NCBI RefSeq assembly: GCF_028994775.1
Contig: NZ_JAJQMN010000014.1
Location: 53,522-117,521, forward strand
Origin: Promicromonospora iranensis
Lineage (GTDB): Bacteria > Actinomycetota > Actinomycetes > Actinomycetales > Cellulomonadaceae
Reading direction: 5' to 3'
Length of the DNA stretch: 64,000 nt
Shown here: positions 25,786 through 33,807 of the stretch, one piece after another
Numbering within the stretch: position 1 is the stretch's first letter
How the letters are laid out: every line of letters begins with the position of its first letter
Notes under the pieces: generated by a model
Told to the model about the DNA's origin: nothing
The model's database searches: none
The model's input: the letters and a program-made list of their open reading frames with translations, nothing else
Program-made: the position numbers and the translations under genes

Positions 25786-25842
25786 ACAGGCCGGCAATCG
25801 GGGAGTGTGGTGCCGAACGCACAACATCGAGGAGCGAACCAC

Positions 25843-26784
25843 ATGTCCCGCACACCCATCGACATCACCATCCCCGACCTGACCGGCAAGCGCGCCGTCA
25901 TCACCGGGGCGAGCGACGGCATGGGCCTGGTCATGGCCTGGCGACTCGCCGCGGCCGGAGCCGAGGTCATCATCCCCGTCCGGAACCCGGCGAAGGGCGA
26001 AGCCGCGATCGCCACGATCAAGCAGTCCGTGCCCGGCGCGAACGTCTCGCTGCGCAGCCTTGAGCTGTCCTCCCTCGCGTCCGTCGCCGCCCTCGGCGAC
26101 ACCCTGCGCGCGGAGGGCGCGCCGATCCATCTCCTGATCAACAACGCGGGCGTCATGACCCCGCCCGACCACCAGAAGACTGCCGACGGGTACGAGCTCC
26201 AGTTCGGCACCAACCACCTGGGCCACTTCGCTCTCGTCGCGCACCTGATGCCGCTCCTGCGCGCCGGCGGGGCACGGGTCACCTCACAGGTCAGCGTGGC
26301 CGCCCGGAGAGGCCGCATCAACTGGGACGACCTGAACTGGGAACGCAGCTATGACGGCATGCGCGCCTATGGCCAGTCCAAGGTCGCCTTCGGCCTGTTC
26401 GGCCTGGAGCTGGAGCGGCGCAGCAAGGCCCACGGGTGGGGCATCACCAGCAACCTCTCCCACCCCGGGGTCGCCCCCACCAACCTGCTGGCGGCCCGTC
26501 CCGAGCTCGGCCGCGCCCAGGAGACCGCCGGCCGCCGGATGATCGGCTGGCTCTCCGCCCGCGGCATCATGGCCGGGACGGTCGAGAGCGCGGCGCTGCC
26601 CGCGCTCATGGCGGCCACCGATCCGCAGGCCAAGCCCGGCGCCCTGTACAGCCCCAGCGGGTTCGGTAACACCAGCGGCGCGCCGGCCGAGCAGCGGATG
26701 TACCCGCCGCTGCGCAGCGCTGACGACGCCGCACGGGTCTGGGACGTCTCGGAGCAGCTGACCAGGACGGCCATCCCGGCCTGA
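25843..26784 (+). CDS. Short-chain dehydrogenase/reductase (copy 2)
   Basis: 313 residues, close paralogue of the SDR at 23397 over the whole length. Cofactor loop [11 protein letters not shown] (the last glycine is valine here), [18 protein letters not shown] and catalytic YGQSK. The cofactor-loop change could shift NAD/NADP preference but is a common position to vary. ATG 25843 has GAGGAG nine bases upstream. Has its own box-B promoter rather than depending on the upstream MFS operon. A strong hairpin follows its stop. Confidence 0.9.
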   Translation: MSRTPIDITIPDLTGKRAVITGASDGMGLVMAWRLAAAGAEVIIPVRNPAKGEAAIATIKQSVPGANVSLRSLELSSLASVAALGDTLRAEGAPIHLLINNAGVMTPPDHQKTADGYELQFGTNHLGHFALVAHLMPLLRAGGARVTSQVSVAARRGRINWDDLNWERSYDGMRAYGQSKVAFGLFGLELERRSKAHGWGITSNLSHPGVAPTNLLAARPELGRAQETAGRRMIGWLSARGIMAGTVESAALPALMAATDPQAKPGALYSPSGFGNTSGAPAEQRMYPPLRSADDAARVWDVSEQLTRTAIPA

Positions 26785-26785
26785 G

Positions 26786-26815
26786 GGCTCGCACCACCGG
26801 CAGGTGGTGCGAGCC
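26786..26815. terminator. Bidirectional terminator hairpin
   Basis: Perfect 13-bp arms 26786-26798 (GGCTCGCACCACC) and 26803-26815 with a 4-nt loop, between the convergent SDR (+) and kelch (-) genes. Confidence 0.85.
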
Positions 26816-26834
26816 GTACCCTCTCACTACCCGC

Positions 26835-27890
26835 TCACTCCGGTGTGAACGCCTCGTTCCGCACGCTGGCGAAGTTGCCGCCCACCTCGGTACCCCCACC
26901 GAAGGTGTAGATCACATCGCCGACAGTGGCAGCCCCGAGCCCGTGCCGCGGCGTGGGCAGGTTCCCCGCGGAGGTCCACTCGTCGGCCTCCGGGTCGTAT
27001 CGCCAGACGTCGTCGTACACCAGCGGGTCGGGGTTGTGCTGCTCGCCGCCGAAGACATAGATCGAACCGTCGTGCACGGCTGCCGCGAGCCCGCCGCGAG
27101 CCTCGGGGAGCGGGGCGACCGTCTCCCACGCGTCGGAGGCCGGGTCGTACACCTCGACCGTCGCGACGTTCTCCTGGACGGCGGAGCCGTCCTCGGCGAG
27201 CGAGAACTCCCGGCCACCCATCACGTAGATCCGGTCGTCGACGACGGCCGACGCGGCGCTGTTCCGCTGGGTGGGCGCCGGGGCGCGCGGGGTCCACCTG
27301 CCCGTCGCCGGGTCGAACATCTCGTTCCGGTCGCTGTCGACGTGGGTCGTGAACGTCATGGCGTCACGTGTCTCGCGGACCCTGCCGCCGATGACGAACA
27401 CCTGGTCCCGCACGCTCTCGATCACGAACTCGGCGCGCGCTTCCGGCAGGTCGACGCCGGCGGACCAGGTGTCGTCGTCCGGCGAGTAGACGAAGGTGTC
27501 GGACTGCGCTCGCCACCGGGGGAACCCCCCGCTGAACCCGCCGACGGCGTAGAGAGAACCGCCCGCCTCGGCGAGGCCGATGTGATGCCGGGCCTGCGGG
27601 AGCGTCGCGAGCCGGTGCCAGGAGTCCGCGACGGGGTCGTACGCGTCGAAGTGTGCTGACACGCCGGTGTTCGGGTTGAGCAGTCCCCCGGCGACATAGA
27701 TCCGGTCGTCGACGACCTCAGGGTAGAGCTCCTGCCGTTCCAGGGCCATGGGCGCGCGCTCCTGCCAGGCGTCATTCTGTTCCGGGGACGACGAGGCCGG
27801 CACGGTGGTGCACGCCGTGGTCAGCATCGCGCCGGCTGCGAGCACGGCGATCGCCGCGCGGTGGCGGGAGGGGACAGGATGTCTGGTCAC
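26835..27890 (-). CDS. Kelch-repeat lipoprotein
   Basis: 351 residues. Lipoprotein signal with lipobox LTTAC (AVLAAGAMLTTAC), so membrane-anchored outside the cell. The rest is a six-or-so bladed kelch beta-propeller: repeated [IV]YV[AMF]GG strands (IYVAGGLL, LYAVGGFS, VFVIGGRV, IYVMGGRE, IYVFGGEQ, IYTFGGGT) each preceded by Y-D-P-x-x-D-x-W. Kelch propellers bind proteins or sugars; some are galactose-oxidase-like, but no catalytic residues are evident. GTG 27890 has AAGGG upstream. It is divergent from the MmyB-like regulator at 28007. Confidence 0.88.
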   Translation of the reverse strand: MTRHPVPSRHRAAIAVLAAGAMLTTACTTVPASSSPEQNDAWQERAPMALERQELYPEVVDDRIYVAGGLLNPNTGVSAHFDAYDPVADSWHRLATLPQARHHIGLAEAGGSLYAVGGFSGGFPRWRAQSDTFVYSPDDDTWSAGVDLPEARAEFVIESVRDQVFVIGGRVRETRDAMTFTTHVDSDRNEMFDPATGRWTPRAPAPTQRNSAASAVVDDRIYVMGGREFSLAEDGSAVQENVATVEVYDPASDAWETVAPLPEARGGLAAAVHDGSIYVFGGEQHNPDPLVYDDVWRYDPEADEWTSAGNLPTPRHGLGAATVGDVIYTFGGGTEVGGNFASVRNEAFTPE

Positions 27891-27994
27891 GGTGGACCCT
27901 TCGTCTGTTCGGTGGGGGACGCATCCCACGCTCCCGGACCGCGGACCCGTGAACCAGGGGACGCCATCCCCTGTGCCAGCGGTACCTCTCACGG

Positions 27995-28000
27995 GATAAT
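27995..28000 (+). promoter_or_regulatory. -10 element of a leaderless promoter for 28007
   Basis: GATAAT ends 6 bp before the ATG at 28007 and no Shine-Dalgarno is present, which fits a leaderless transcript starting at or near the ATG. No clear -35 hexamer was found. Confidence 0.5.
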
Positions 28001-28006
28001 TGGGCC

Positions 28007-28861
28007 ATGAGAGCCGCCGGGTACGCCGAGCTGGGCACGTTCCTCCGCTCCCGCCGCGAACGCATCCGGCCCGAGGACGTCGGGCTGGTTCCCGGTCCGC
28101 GGCGCCGCGTGCCCGGACTGCGGCGTGACGAGGTCGCGCAGCTGGCGGGCGCTTCGGTGGACTACTACAACGAGCTCGAACGCGGTGCGGGCTCCCAGCC
28201 GTCCGAACAGATGCTCGCCGCGATCGGCCGGGCACTGCGGTTGACCCACGACGAGTGGAACCACCTCTACCACCTGGCCGAGCGGCCGGTGCCTCCCCCG
28301 GGCGCCGCGACCTCGCACGTGCAACCCGGGATGCTGGACCTGCTCACCCGCCTCGGCCCGACACCCGCGAAGGTGATCACCGATCTGCACGTGACGCTGG
28401 CCCAGAACCCGCTCGCCGTCGCACTGCTGGGCGACCAGTCGCACTTCACGGGTAAGCACGCCAGCTTCGCCTACCGCTGGTTCATGGACCCGGCGTCCCG
28501 CGCCGTCTACCCCGAGGCCGACCACGACACCCAGTCACAGGCCTTCGTCGCCGACCTGCGCGCGGGTGCCGCCCGCCGGGGCAGCAAGGACACCGAGGCA
28601 CGGTCCATGATCGCCGAGCTGCGGGAGGGCTCGGCGGAGTTCGCCGAGCTGTGGGACAGGCACGACGTGGCGTTTCGCCGCCGAGACCGCAAGCGCATCA
28701 ACCATCCCGAGCTCGGCCTGTTCGACGTCAGCTGCCTCAACCTGTTCAGCGAGGACGGCCGGCAACGACTGCTCTGGTTCACTCCCACGCCCGGCACCGG
28801 CACCGCCGAGCGGCTCGAGCTGCTCGCCGTGATCGGTACGCAGAAGCTCACCGCCCCGTAG
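28007..28861 (+). CDS. MmyB-like XRE-family transcriptional regulator (copy 2)
   Basis: 284 residues. XRE domain (FLRSRRERIRPEDVGLV...LRRDEVAQLAGASVDYYNELERGAG) and MmyB/PAS-like domain (ASFAYRWFMDPASRAVY..., INHPELGLFDVSCLNLFSEDGRQRLLWFTP). It is more diverged from the other two copies: the recognition helix has ASVDYYNELERG where they have MSADYYARLERERG, so its target may differ. ATG 28007 follows a GATAAT -10 closely and looks leaderless. It converges on the AKR-SDR operon. Confidence 0.88.
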   Translation: MRAAGYAELGTFLRSRRERIRPEDVGLVPGPRRRVPGLRRDEVAQLAGASVDYYNELERGAGSQPSEQMLAAIGRALRLTHDEWNHLYHLAERPVPPPGAATSHVQPGMLDLLTRLGPTPAKVITDLHVTLAQNPLAVALLGDQSHFTGKHASFAYRWFMDPASRAVYPEADHDTQSQAFVADLRAGAARRGSKDTEARSMIAELREGSAEFAELWDRHDVAFRRRDRKRINHPELGLFDVSCLNLFSEDGRQRLLWFTPTPGTGTAERLELLAVIGTQKLTAP

Positions 28862-28883
28862 ACAGTGCGGTCGCCGTACCGGC

Positions 28884-29744
28884 TCAGCGCTGCCGCTTGT
28901 CGTAGTCCATGCGCATGCTCTGGAAGATGATTCTCTCCACAAGCTCGGGCAGGTTGTGGAACCGTTTGTTCCTGTCCATCGCGGTGATCCGGTCCATCTC
29001 CTGGGCCGTCAGGGCGAAGTCGAACAGCTCGAAGTTCGACCGGATGTGGGCAGGGTCGGTGGAGCCGGGGATGACGATCGTGTCGCCCTGGAGGTGCCAT
29101 CGCAGGATGACCTGCGCCGGCGACTTCCCGTACTTCCGGCCCAGCTCGGCGAAGAGGGGTTCCGCGAGCAGCTCCCGGTCGCCGCGCCCGAGCGGGAACC
29201 AGCCCGCCACGACCGTGCCGAACTGCTCGAGGAAGGCCTTCTGCTCACGCTGCTGGAAGTAGGGGTGGCGTTCGATCTGGGCGACGGCGGGGAGCACGGT
29301 CGCCCTGCTGATGAGGTCCGTCAGCCTTCGATGGTTGAAGTTGCTGATGCCGATCGAGCGCACCTTGCCCGCCCCGACGGCGTCCTCCATCGCCTTCCAG
29401 GAACCGTTGTAGTCGCCGTACTGCTGGTGCACCAGCAAGAGGTCCAGGTAGTCGGTGTCGAGCCGCTTGAGCGTGCGGTCGATCGCGGCCGACATCCTCG
29501 TGTACCCGGAGTCGGTCGACCATACCTTCGAGGTCAGGTAGATCTCCTCCCGCGGCAGGCCGCTGTCCCGGACGGCCTGGCCGACAGCGCGCTCGTTCAG
29601 GTACGTGTTGGCGGTGTCCACCGAGCGGTAACCGACCTGGAACGCACGGGCCAGCGCCGGGCCGACGTCGGCGGAACGAACCTGGTTGACGCCGATGCCG
29701 AGCTTCGGGATCTGGTAGCCGTCGTTCAGCGTGAAAGTCTCCAC
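28884..29744 (-). CDS. Aldo/keto reductase
   Basis: 286 residues, typical AKR5-type length. Catalytic tetrad visible: Asp and Tyr in SVDTANTYLNE, Lys in LTSKVW, His in LLLVHQQ. Signature VRSIGISNF and C-terminal ITAMDRNKRFH. Reduces aldehydes or ketones with NADPH in the cytoplasm. GTG 29744 begins 4 bp after the SDR stop on the same strand, so the two are co-translated. Likely works with the SDR on related carbonyl substrates. Confidence 0.92.
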   Translation of the reverse strand: METFTLNDGYQIPKLGIGVNQVRSADVGPALARAFQVGYRSVDTANTYLNERAVGQAVRDSGLPREEIYLTSKVWSTDSGYTRMSAAIDRTLKRLDTDYLDLLLVHQQYGDYNGSWKAMEDAVGAGKVRSIGISNFNHRRLTDLISRATVLPAVAQIERHPYFQQREQKAFLEQFGTVVAGWFPLGRGDRELLAEPLFAELGRKYGKSPAQVILRWHLQGDTIVIPGSTDPAHIRSNFELFDFALTAQEMDRITAMDRNKRFHNLPELVERIIFQSMRMDYDKRQR

Positions 29745-29748
29745 GGGA

Positions 29749-30873
29749 TCAGCCCGCCCGCCCGAACGTGACCCCGCCGAGCTGGTCGAGCGTGGTCCAC
29801 AGCCTGGCCGCGACCTGCTGGTCCTCGGCTTGTTCAGGAATGCCGGCCCAGGCGGGCAGGCCGCTGAGCCCCATGAATCCGGCTGGACCGTAGTACGCGC
29901 CCGCCTCGGCCTGCGGTGACGTCGCCGCATACAGGGTTGGCAGAGCTCCCTGAGCGCCTGGCTGGTACAGGAAAGGCATGTACCTGTGATTGCGCCCCTC
30001 CGTGCTGTCCGGACCAGGGCCGTCCGGGATCAGGTTGGTACGGGCGACGCCGGGGTGGGCGGCTATGGACGAGATTCCCCAGCCTCGCGCCGTGCTGCGC
30101 CGCTGCATCTCGAAGGCGAGCATGAGGTTGGCGAGCTTGGAGTTGCTGTAGGCCGCCCCGTAGTCGTACTCGTGAGTGGCTTGCAGGTCGTCGAAGTTGA
30201 TCGTCCCGGTGGCGGCACGAAGGCTGGAGACCCAGACGACCCGGGGCGCCTCTGCTGCGCGCAGCAGAGGCAGGAGCCGGGCGGTCAACGCGAAGTGACC
30301 GATCGTGTTCGTGGCCAGGACCCGTTCGAATCCATCGGCGCTCACCTGGCGGGCCAGCTGCCCCCCGTCAGCGGCGTTGTTGACGAGAAGATCCAGGCTC
30401 GTTCGTGAAGCACGCATGCGCTCCGTGAAGGCTGCGACCGAAGCGAGGTCCGCCAGGTCGAGCGTCTCGAAGCGGATCGAAGCGCCGGGAACGTCGGCCC
30501 TGATGCGCCGGACAGCCTCCGCGCCCCGTTCCTGGTTGCGGGACGCGATCGTCACCTCCGCGCCGGCACGGGCGAGCTCAAGGGCATTGTGATAGCCCAG
30601 GCCGCTCCGGTCCTCCACGGGATAGCCGTTGCCGCCCGTGACGAGCGCCGAGCGCCCCCGCAGCGAGGGAACGTCAGCTGCCGTCCAGTCGGGGATCCTC
30701 GGCAGGCCCTGCTGACGCGGGGACATCTCCGGCCGGTTCGCCACGAAGGCGGCTGTGCCACCGCCGACGATCGCGACCCCGGCACCAACACCGACGAGTC
30801 GGACGAACGTGCGGCGGGACAATCCCTTTCTCTCGACCTCGACGGGACCGTTCTCTCCTGGCGGGTGTGTCAT
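29749..30873 (-). CDS. Tat-exported short-chain dehydrogenase/reductase (copy 3)
   Basis: 374 residues. N-terminal twin-arginine signal (LSRRTFVRLVGVGAGVAIVGG), unusual for an SDR, then a ~25-residue linker and an SDR domain: cofactor loop region LVTGGNGYPVEDRSGLGYHNA, an expanded variant of TGxxxGxG; NNAADGG instead of NNAG; serine region VVWVSSLRAA; catalytic YSNSK. Export by Tat would place a folded, cofactor-loaded SDR outside the membrane; a tethered form is possible if the signal is not cleaved. ATG 30873 has GGGAG upstream. Box E lies ~105 bp upstream. First gene of an operon with the aldo/keto reductase. Confidence 0.85.
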   Translation of the reverse strand: MTHPPGENGPVEVERKGLSRRTFVRLVGVGAGVAIVGGGTAAFVANRPEMSPRQQGLPRIPDWTAADVPSLRGRSALVTGGNGYPVEDRSGLGYHNALELARAGAEVTIASRNQERGAEAVRRIRADVPGASIRFETLDLADLASVAAFTERMRASRTSLDLLVNNAADGGQLARQVSADGFERVLATNTIGHFALTARLLPLLRAAEAPRVVWVSSLRAATGTINFDDLQATHEYDYGAAYSNSKLANLMLAFEMQRRSTARGWGISSIAAHPGVARTNLIPDGPGPDSTEGRNHRYMPFLYQPGAQGALPTLYAATSPQAEAGAYYGPAGFMGLSGLPAWAGIPEQAEDQQVAARLWTTLDQLGGVTFGRAG

Positions 30874-30976
30874 CTCGGGGGCTCCCTGGTGTGCGCGCCG
30901 GGCGAGGACATCGAGCGTGTCCCGATCCTTCGCTGAGTGGGTGTGACCCGAGAAGGCTCGCGCGTCGGCGAGCCGG

Positions 30977-30995
30977 CATCCAGGACCTTGCGATC
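30977..30995 (-). promoter_or_regulatory. MmyB-type box, site E (upstream of SDR 30873)
   Basis: Minus-strand GATCGCAAGGTCCTGGATG matches the shared box at all consensus positions. It lies 103 bp upstream of the Tat-SDR start, between that gene and the TetR stop. Confidence 0.65.
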
Positions 30996-31078
30996 CGTGG
31001 ACAGCCGAGCCGTGGCAGAACACGACCTGCTCATCGGACGACCGAGCCCCACCTCGCCGTCCGGCAGCTTCCGGCGTC

Positions 31079-31693
31079 CTACGGGGTCGTCAGGAGTGTC
31101 GTGACGAAGCCCCGGATCCGGTCCACGTCGACGTCGGTGTACAGCGAGCCCTCGTCGGAGCTCTCCGGGAGCGGCTTCTCGACGCCGAACAAGGCCTGGA
31201 AGAAGCGGGGGTGGAGCGAGCGACCGAGCAGGTCGGTCGCGAGCTCGCCGGACGCGGGCCCTGGGATCTCGAGCCGCTCCGTGAGGAACGACGCGAGGCG
31301 CTCCTGGGAGGTGCGGAAGATGGCGTCGTAGTACTGGCTCGACGCGTCCGGAAGGCGTTCGGCCTCCGCGATCCCCATCCGGCAGGTACGCAGCGCCGGC
31401 TCACGCAGGAGGAGCTGGAGAAAGCGTGCGCAGTACACCGTCACCGCCTCGGTGGCGTCGTCGCTGTAGGTGTCAGGGGTCTTGAGGCGGTTGAGATACA
31501 TCGTGCGGGCGAGCTCGAACACCGCGCGGAACAGCGCGTCCTTGCTCGGGAAGCGTGTGTACAGGGACCTCTTGGACGTGGAGGCGCGTGCGGCGACCAC
31601 GTCCATGGAGGTGCGCTCGAAGCCCAGCTCGAGGAACACGTCCTTGGCAGACCACAGGATGTGTTCCTTGAGCTCTTCCCCGCGGCGTCCCAC
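31079..31693 (-). CDS. TetR/AcrR family regulator
   Basis: 204 residues. TetR helix-turn-helix at ~15-55 (AKDVFLELGFERTSMDVVAARASTSKRSLYTRFPSKDALFRAVF); C-terminal half resembles AcrR-like ligand domains (RTCRMGIAEAERLPD). GTG 31693 has GGAGG seven bases upstream. Its promoter contains GGTACG-N3-GAGTTTAC (31724-31740), which recurs in the divergent promoter at 33066-33082, suggesting it controls itself, the PQQ-type dehydrogenase and the first pao operon. Confidence 0.9.
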   Translation of the reverse strand: MGRRGEELKEHILWSAKDVFLELGFERTSMDVVAARASTSKRSLYTRFPSKDALFRAVFELARTMYLNRLKTPDTYSDDATEAVTVYCARFLQLLLREPALRTCRMGIAEAERLPDASSQYYDAIFRTSQERLASFLTERLEIPGPASGELATDLLGRSLHPRFFQALFGVEKPLPESSDEGSLYTDVDVDRIRGFVTTLLTTP

Positions 31694-31723
31694 CGGCCTG
31701 CCTCCGTCGTGATCGAGATTTTC

Positions 31724-31740
31724 GGTACGACGGAGTTTAC
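31724..31740. promoter_or_regulatory. Candidate TetR operator, copy at its own promoter
   Basis: GGTACG-N3-GAGTTTAC, 31 bp upstream of the TetR start. Identical in 14 fixed positions to the copy at 33066-33082. Confidence 0.6.
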
Positions 31741-31812
31741 GCGGCGGGCCGTTCCGCGCGGCCCAGCCGATCCGTGCCGGCCGGGCCGCCCGTCAGCCCG
31801 CGCACGGCCGGA

Positions 31813-32973
31813 TCACTCGTCGAGCTCGATCCGCAGGATGCGGTCGTCACCTTCCTCGGGGCTGGCTCCGCCCCAGGACGCACCGTCCGTCTCCGAGGTG
31901 GTGACCCAGAGCGTCCCGTCGGGTGCGGCCTGGACGGTCCGCAGGCGCCCGTACTCGCCTTCGAGGTGAGAGATCGGGTCGCCGGCCGCCTCGCCGCCGT
32001 CGACGGGCAGCTGCCACAGCCGCTGGCCCCTGAGTCCCGCCATCCAGAGCGATCCGGCGGCATAGGCGATGCCGGAGGGTGAGGCTTCCTCGGTGGCGAA
32101 CGTGAACAGGGGCGGCACGCCCGCGGAGCCGAGGGAGCCCTCGCTGTCCGGCCAGCCGTAGTCGCTTCCCGGCACGATCACGTTGACCTCGTCCTGCTCC
32201 TGGTCGCCGAACTCCGAGGAGTACGCGGTCCCGTCCGGCCCGAAGGTGATGCCCTGGACGTTGCGGTGCCCGGTGGTGTAGACGGGGCTGTCGGAGGGGT
32301 TGTCCGACGGAACCGTCCCGTCGGGGCGGATCCGCAGGATCTTTCCGTTCAGGCTGTCCGGGTCGGGGGCGAGCGCCGGCTCGTCGGCGTCGCCCGTGGT
32401 GATCCACAGCGCCCCGGTCCGGTCGAAGGCGAGCCGACCACCCTGGTGCCGACCCGTGCCCAGGCGGATCCCGTCGAGCACGACCCTGGCCTGGGTGAAC
32501 GAGCCGAACTCGGAGTCGAGCTCGAGTGCGACGACACGGTTGTCCGACGCGGTGGAGACGAAGGCGTAGACGGTGCGGTCCCGGGCGATGTCCGGGGATG
32601 CCGCGAGGCCGAGCAGGCCGCTGTCGGGTGCGGTGGCCGCGCCGTCGACCTGCCCCACCGAACGGTGGTCGCCGGTCCCGGGATCGACCCGGCGGATCTC
32701 GAAGGTGTTCCTGGAGGACACGAGCGCCGACCCGTCCGGGAGGAACGTGAGGCCCCACGGGGTGTCCAGACCGGTGGCGAGCTCCGTGACGCGTCCCGGC
32801 GAGGCGAGCTCGCCGGGCGCGGCATCCGCCGGCGCTGACGTACCCGACGGCGCCGCGGAACCAGGTCCGGGGCTCGCGGTCGAGGATGGTGGAGGGCCGG
32901 CACAGGAGGACAGGAGGACGGCGAGTGACAGGGTCGCGGCGAGTGCCGTGGCGGCCGGCCGGGTGACGAGCAT
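31813..32973 (-). CDS. PQQ-dependent glucose/sorbosone-type dehydrogenase, lipoprotein
   Basis: 386 residues. Lipobox LSSC ([12 protein letters not shown]), a Ser/Pro/Ala linker, then a six-bladed propeller of the soluble glucose dehydrogenase family: [52 protein letters not shown] (the H-Q-G-G-R element), [51 protein letters not shown]. Oxidises a sugar or similar alcohol outside the membrane using PQQ. No PQQ synthesis genes are in the window, so PQQ may be scavenged. ATG 32973 has GGAGC upstream. Divergent from paoA1 with a shared operator. Confidence 0.9.
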   Translation of the reverse strand: MLVTRPAATALAATLSLAVLLSSCAGPPPSSTASPGPGSAAPSGTSAPADAAPGELASPGRVTELATGLDTPWGLTFLPDGSALVSSRNTFEIRRVDPGTGDHRSVGQVDGAATAPDSGLLGLAASPDIARDRTVYAFVSTASDNRVVALELDSEFGSFTQARVVLDGIRLGTGRHQGGRLAFDRTGALWITTGDADEPALAPDPDSLNGKILRIRPDGTVPSDNPSDSPVYTTGHRNVQGITFGPDGTAYSSEFGDQEQDEVNVIVPGSDYGWPDSEGSLGSAGVPPLFTFATEEASPSGIAYAAGSLWMAGLRGQRLWQLPVDGGEAAGDPISHLEGEYGRLRTVQAAPDGTLWVTTSETDGASWGGASPEEGDDRILRIELDE

Positions 32974-33059
32974 GGGCAGCTCCGATCGTGGAGGTGGGCG
33001 GGACCGAACCGTCTACCGGGGAGACGTGCGCTCCTCGCCGGACCTTGTCGGGTCCAAAA

Positions 33060-33082
33060 GTAAACGGTACGGTTGAGTTTAC
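33060..33082. promoter_or_regulatory. Candidate TetR operator in divergent promoter
   Basis: GTAAAC (33060-33065) and GTTTAC (33077-33082) form an inverted repeat with an 11-nt centre. Positions 33066-33082 repeat the GGTACG-N3-GAGTTTAC box found upstream of the TetR gene. It lies between the divergent starts at 32973 and 33149. Confidence 0.65.
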
Positions 33083-33148
33083 CAGCCGTCCTGTCCCGGC
33101 CGGCATTCCGTTCGGGACAGGTTCACGACAAGACCGAGTGAGGTCGAC

Positions 33149-33802
33149 ATGTCTACCGATGTACAGGAGCCCGAGCTCCAGCCAGAAGAAGGACGCCCCT
33201 CCCCTCTGAGCAGACGCACCTTCATCGCCGCTACGGGTACCGCGACGGGAGTAGCCGTCGCAGCCGGGGTGACCGGGTCGGGCACCCGTCCGGTATCCGC
33301 CACCGAGGATGTGGCGAGCGAGCTCGCGGACGGCACGACGAGCCAGGTCTCCTTCCTGCTCAACGGGCGCCGCCAGTCGCTGGTCGTCGACAACCGAGCC
33401 TCCCTGCTCGATCTGCTGCGCGAGCGGCTGGACCTGACCGGGACCAAGAAGGGCTGCGACGCCGGTGCCTGCGGGGCCTGCACGGTCCATGTCGACGGCC
33501 GCCGGGTCAACGCCTGCCTCACCTTCGCCGCCAGGCTCGACGGCGCGCAGGTCACCACCATCGAGGGCCTCGCGCCCGACGGCGACCTGCACCCGCTGCA
33601 ACGAGCGTTCATCGAGCAGGACGCCCTGCAGTGCGGGTTCTGCACGCCCGGCCAGATCATGTCGGGCGTGGCCTGCATCCGCGAGGGACACACGGAATCC
33701 CCGGAGGAGATCCGGGAGTGGATGAGCGGCAACATCTGCCGGTGCGGCTGCTACGTCAAGATCGTCCGTGCGGTCGACCACGTCGCCACAGGCGGGAGGT
33801 AG
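33149..33802 (+). CDS. paoA: Periplasmic aldehyde oxidoreductase, 2Fe-2S subunit (operon 1)
   Basis: 217 residues. Twin-arginine signal (LSRRTFIAATGTATGVAVAAG) as in PaoA/YagT. First [2Fe-2S] cluster: C-x4-C-x2-C in KKGCDAGACGACTVHVDG plus C in NACLTF; second: QCGFCTPGQIM and GNICRCGCY. Passes electrons from the Mo centre within a PaoABC heterotrimer that oxidises aldehydes to acids outside the membrane. A tight operon with the FAD and Mo subunits follows. Start ATG 33149 has only a weak ribosome site (GAGTGAGG). Likely controlled by the TetR at 31079 through 33060-33082. Confidence 0.9.
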   Translation: MSTDVQEPELQPEEGRPSPLSRRTFIAATGTATGVAVAAGVTGSGTRPVSATEDVASELADGTTSQVSFLLNGRRQSLVVDNRASLLDLLRERLDLTGTKKGCDAGACGACTVHVDGRRVNACLTFAARLDGAQVTTIEGLAPDGDLHPLQRAFIEQDALQCGFCTPGQIMSGVACIREGHTESPEEIREWMSGNICRCGCYVKIVRAVDHVATGGR

Positions 33803-33807
33803 GCGCC

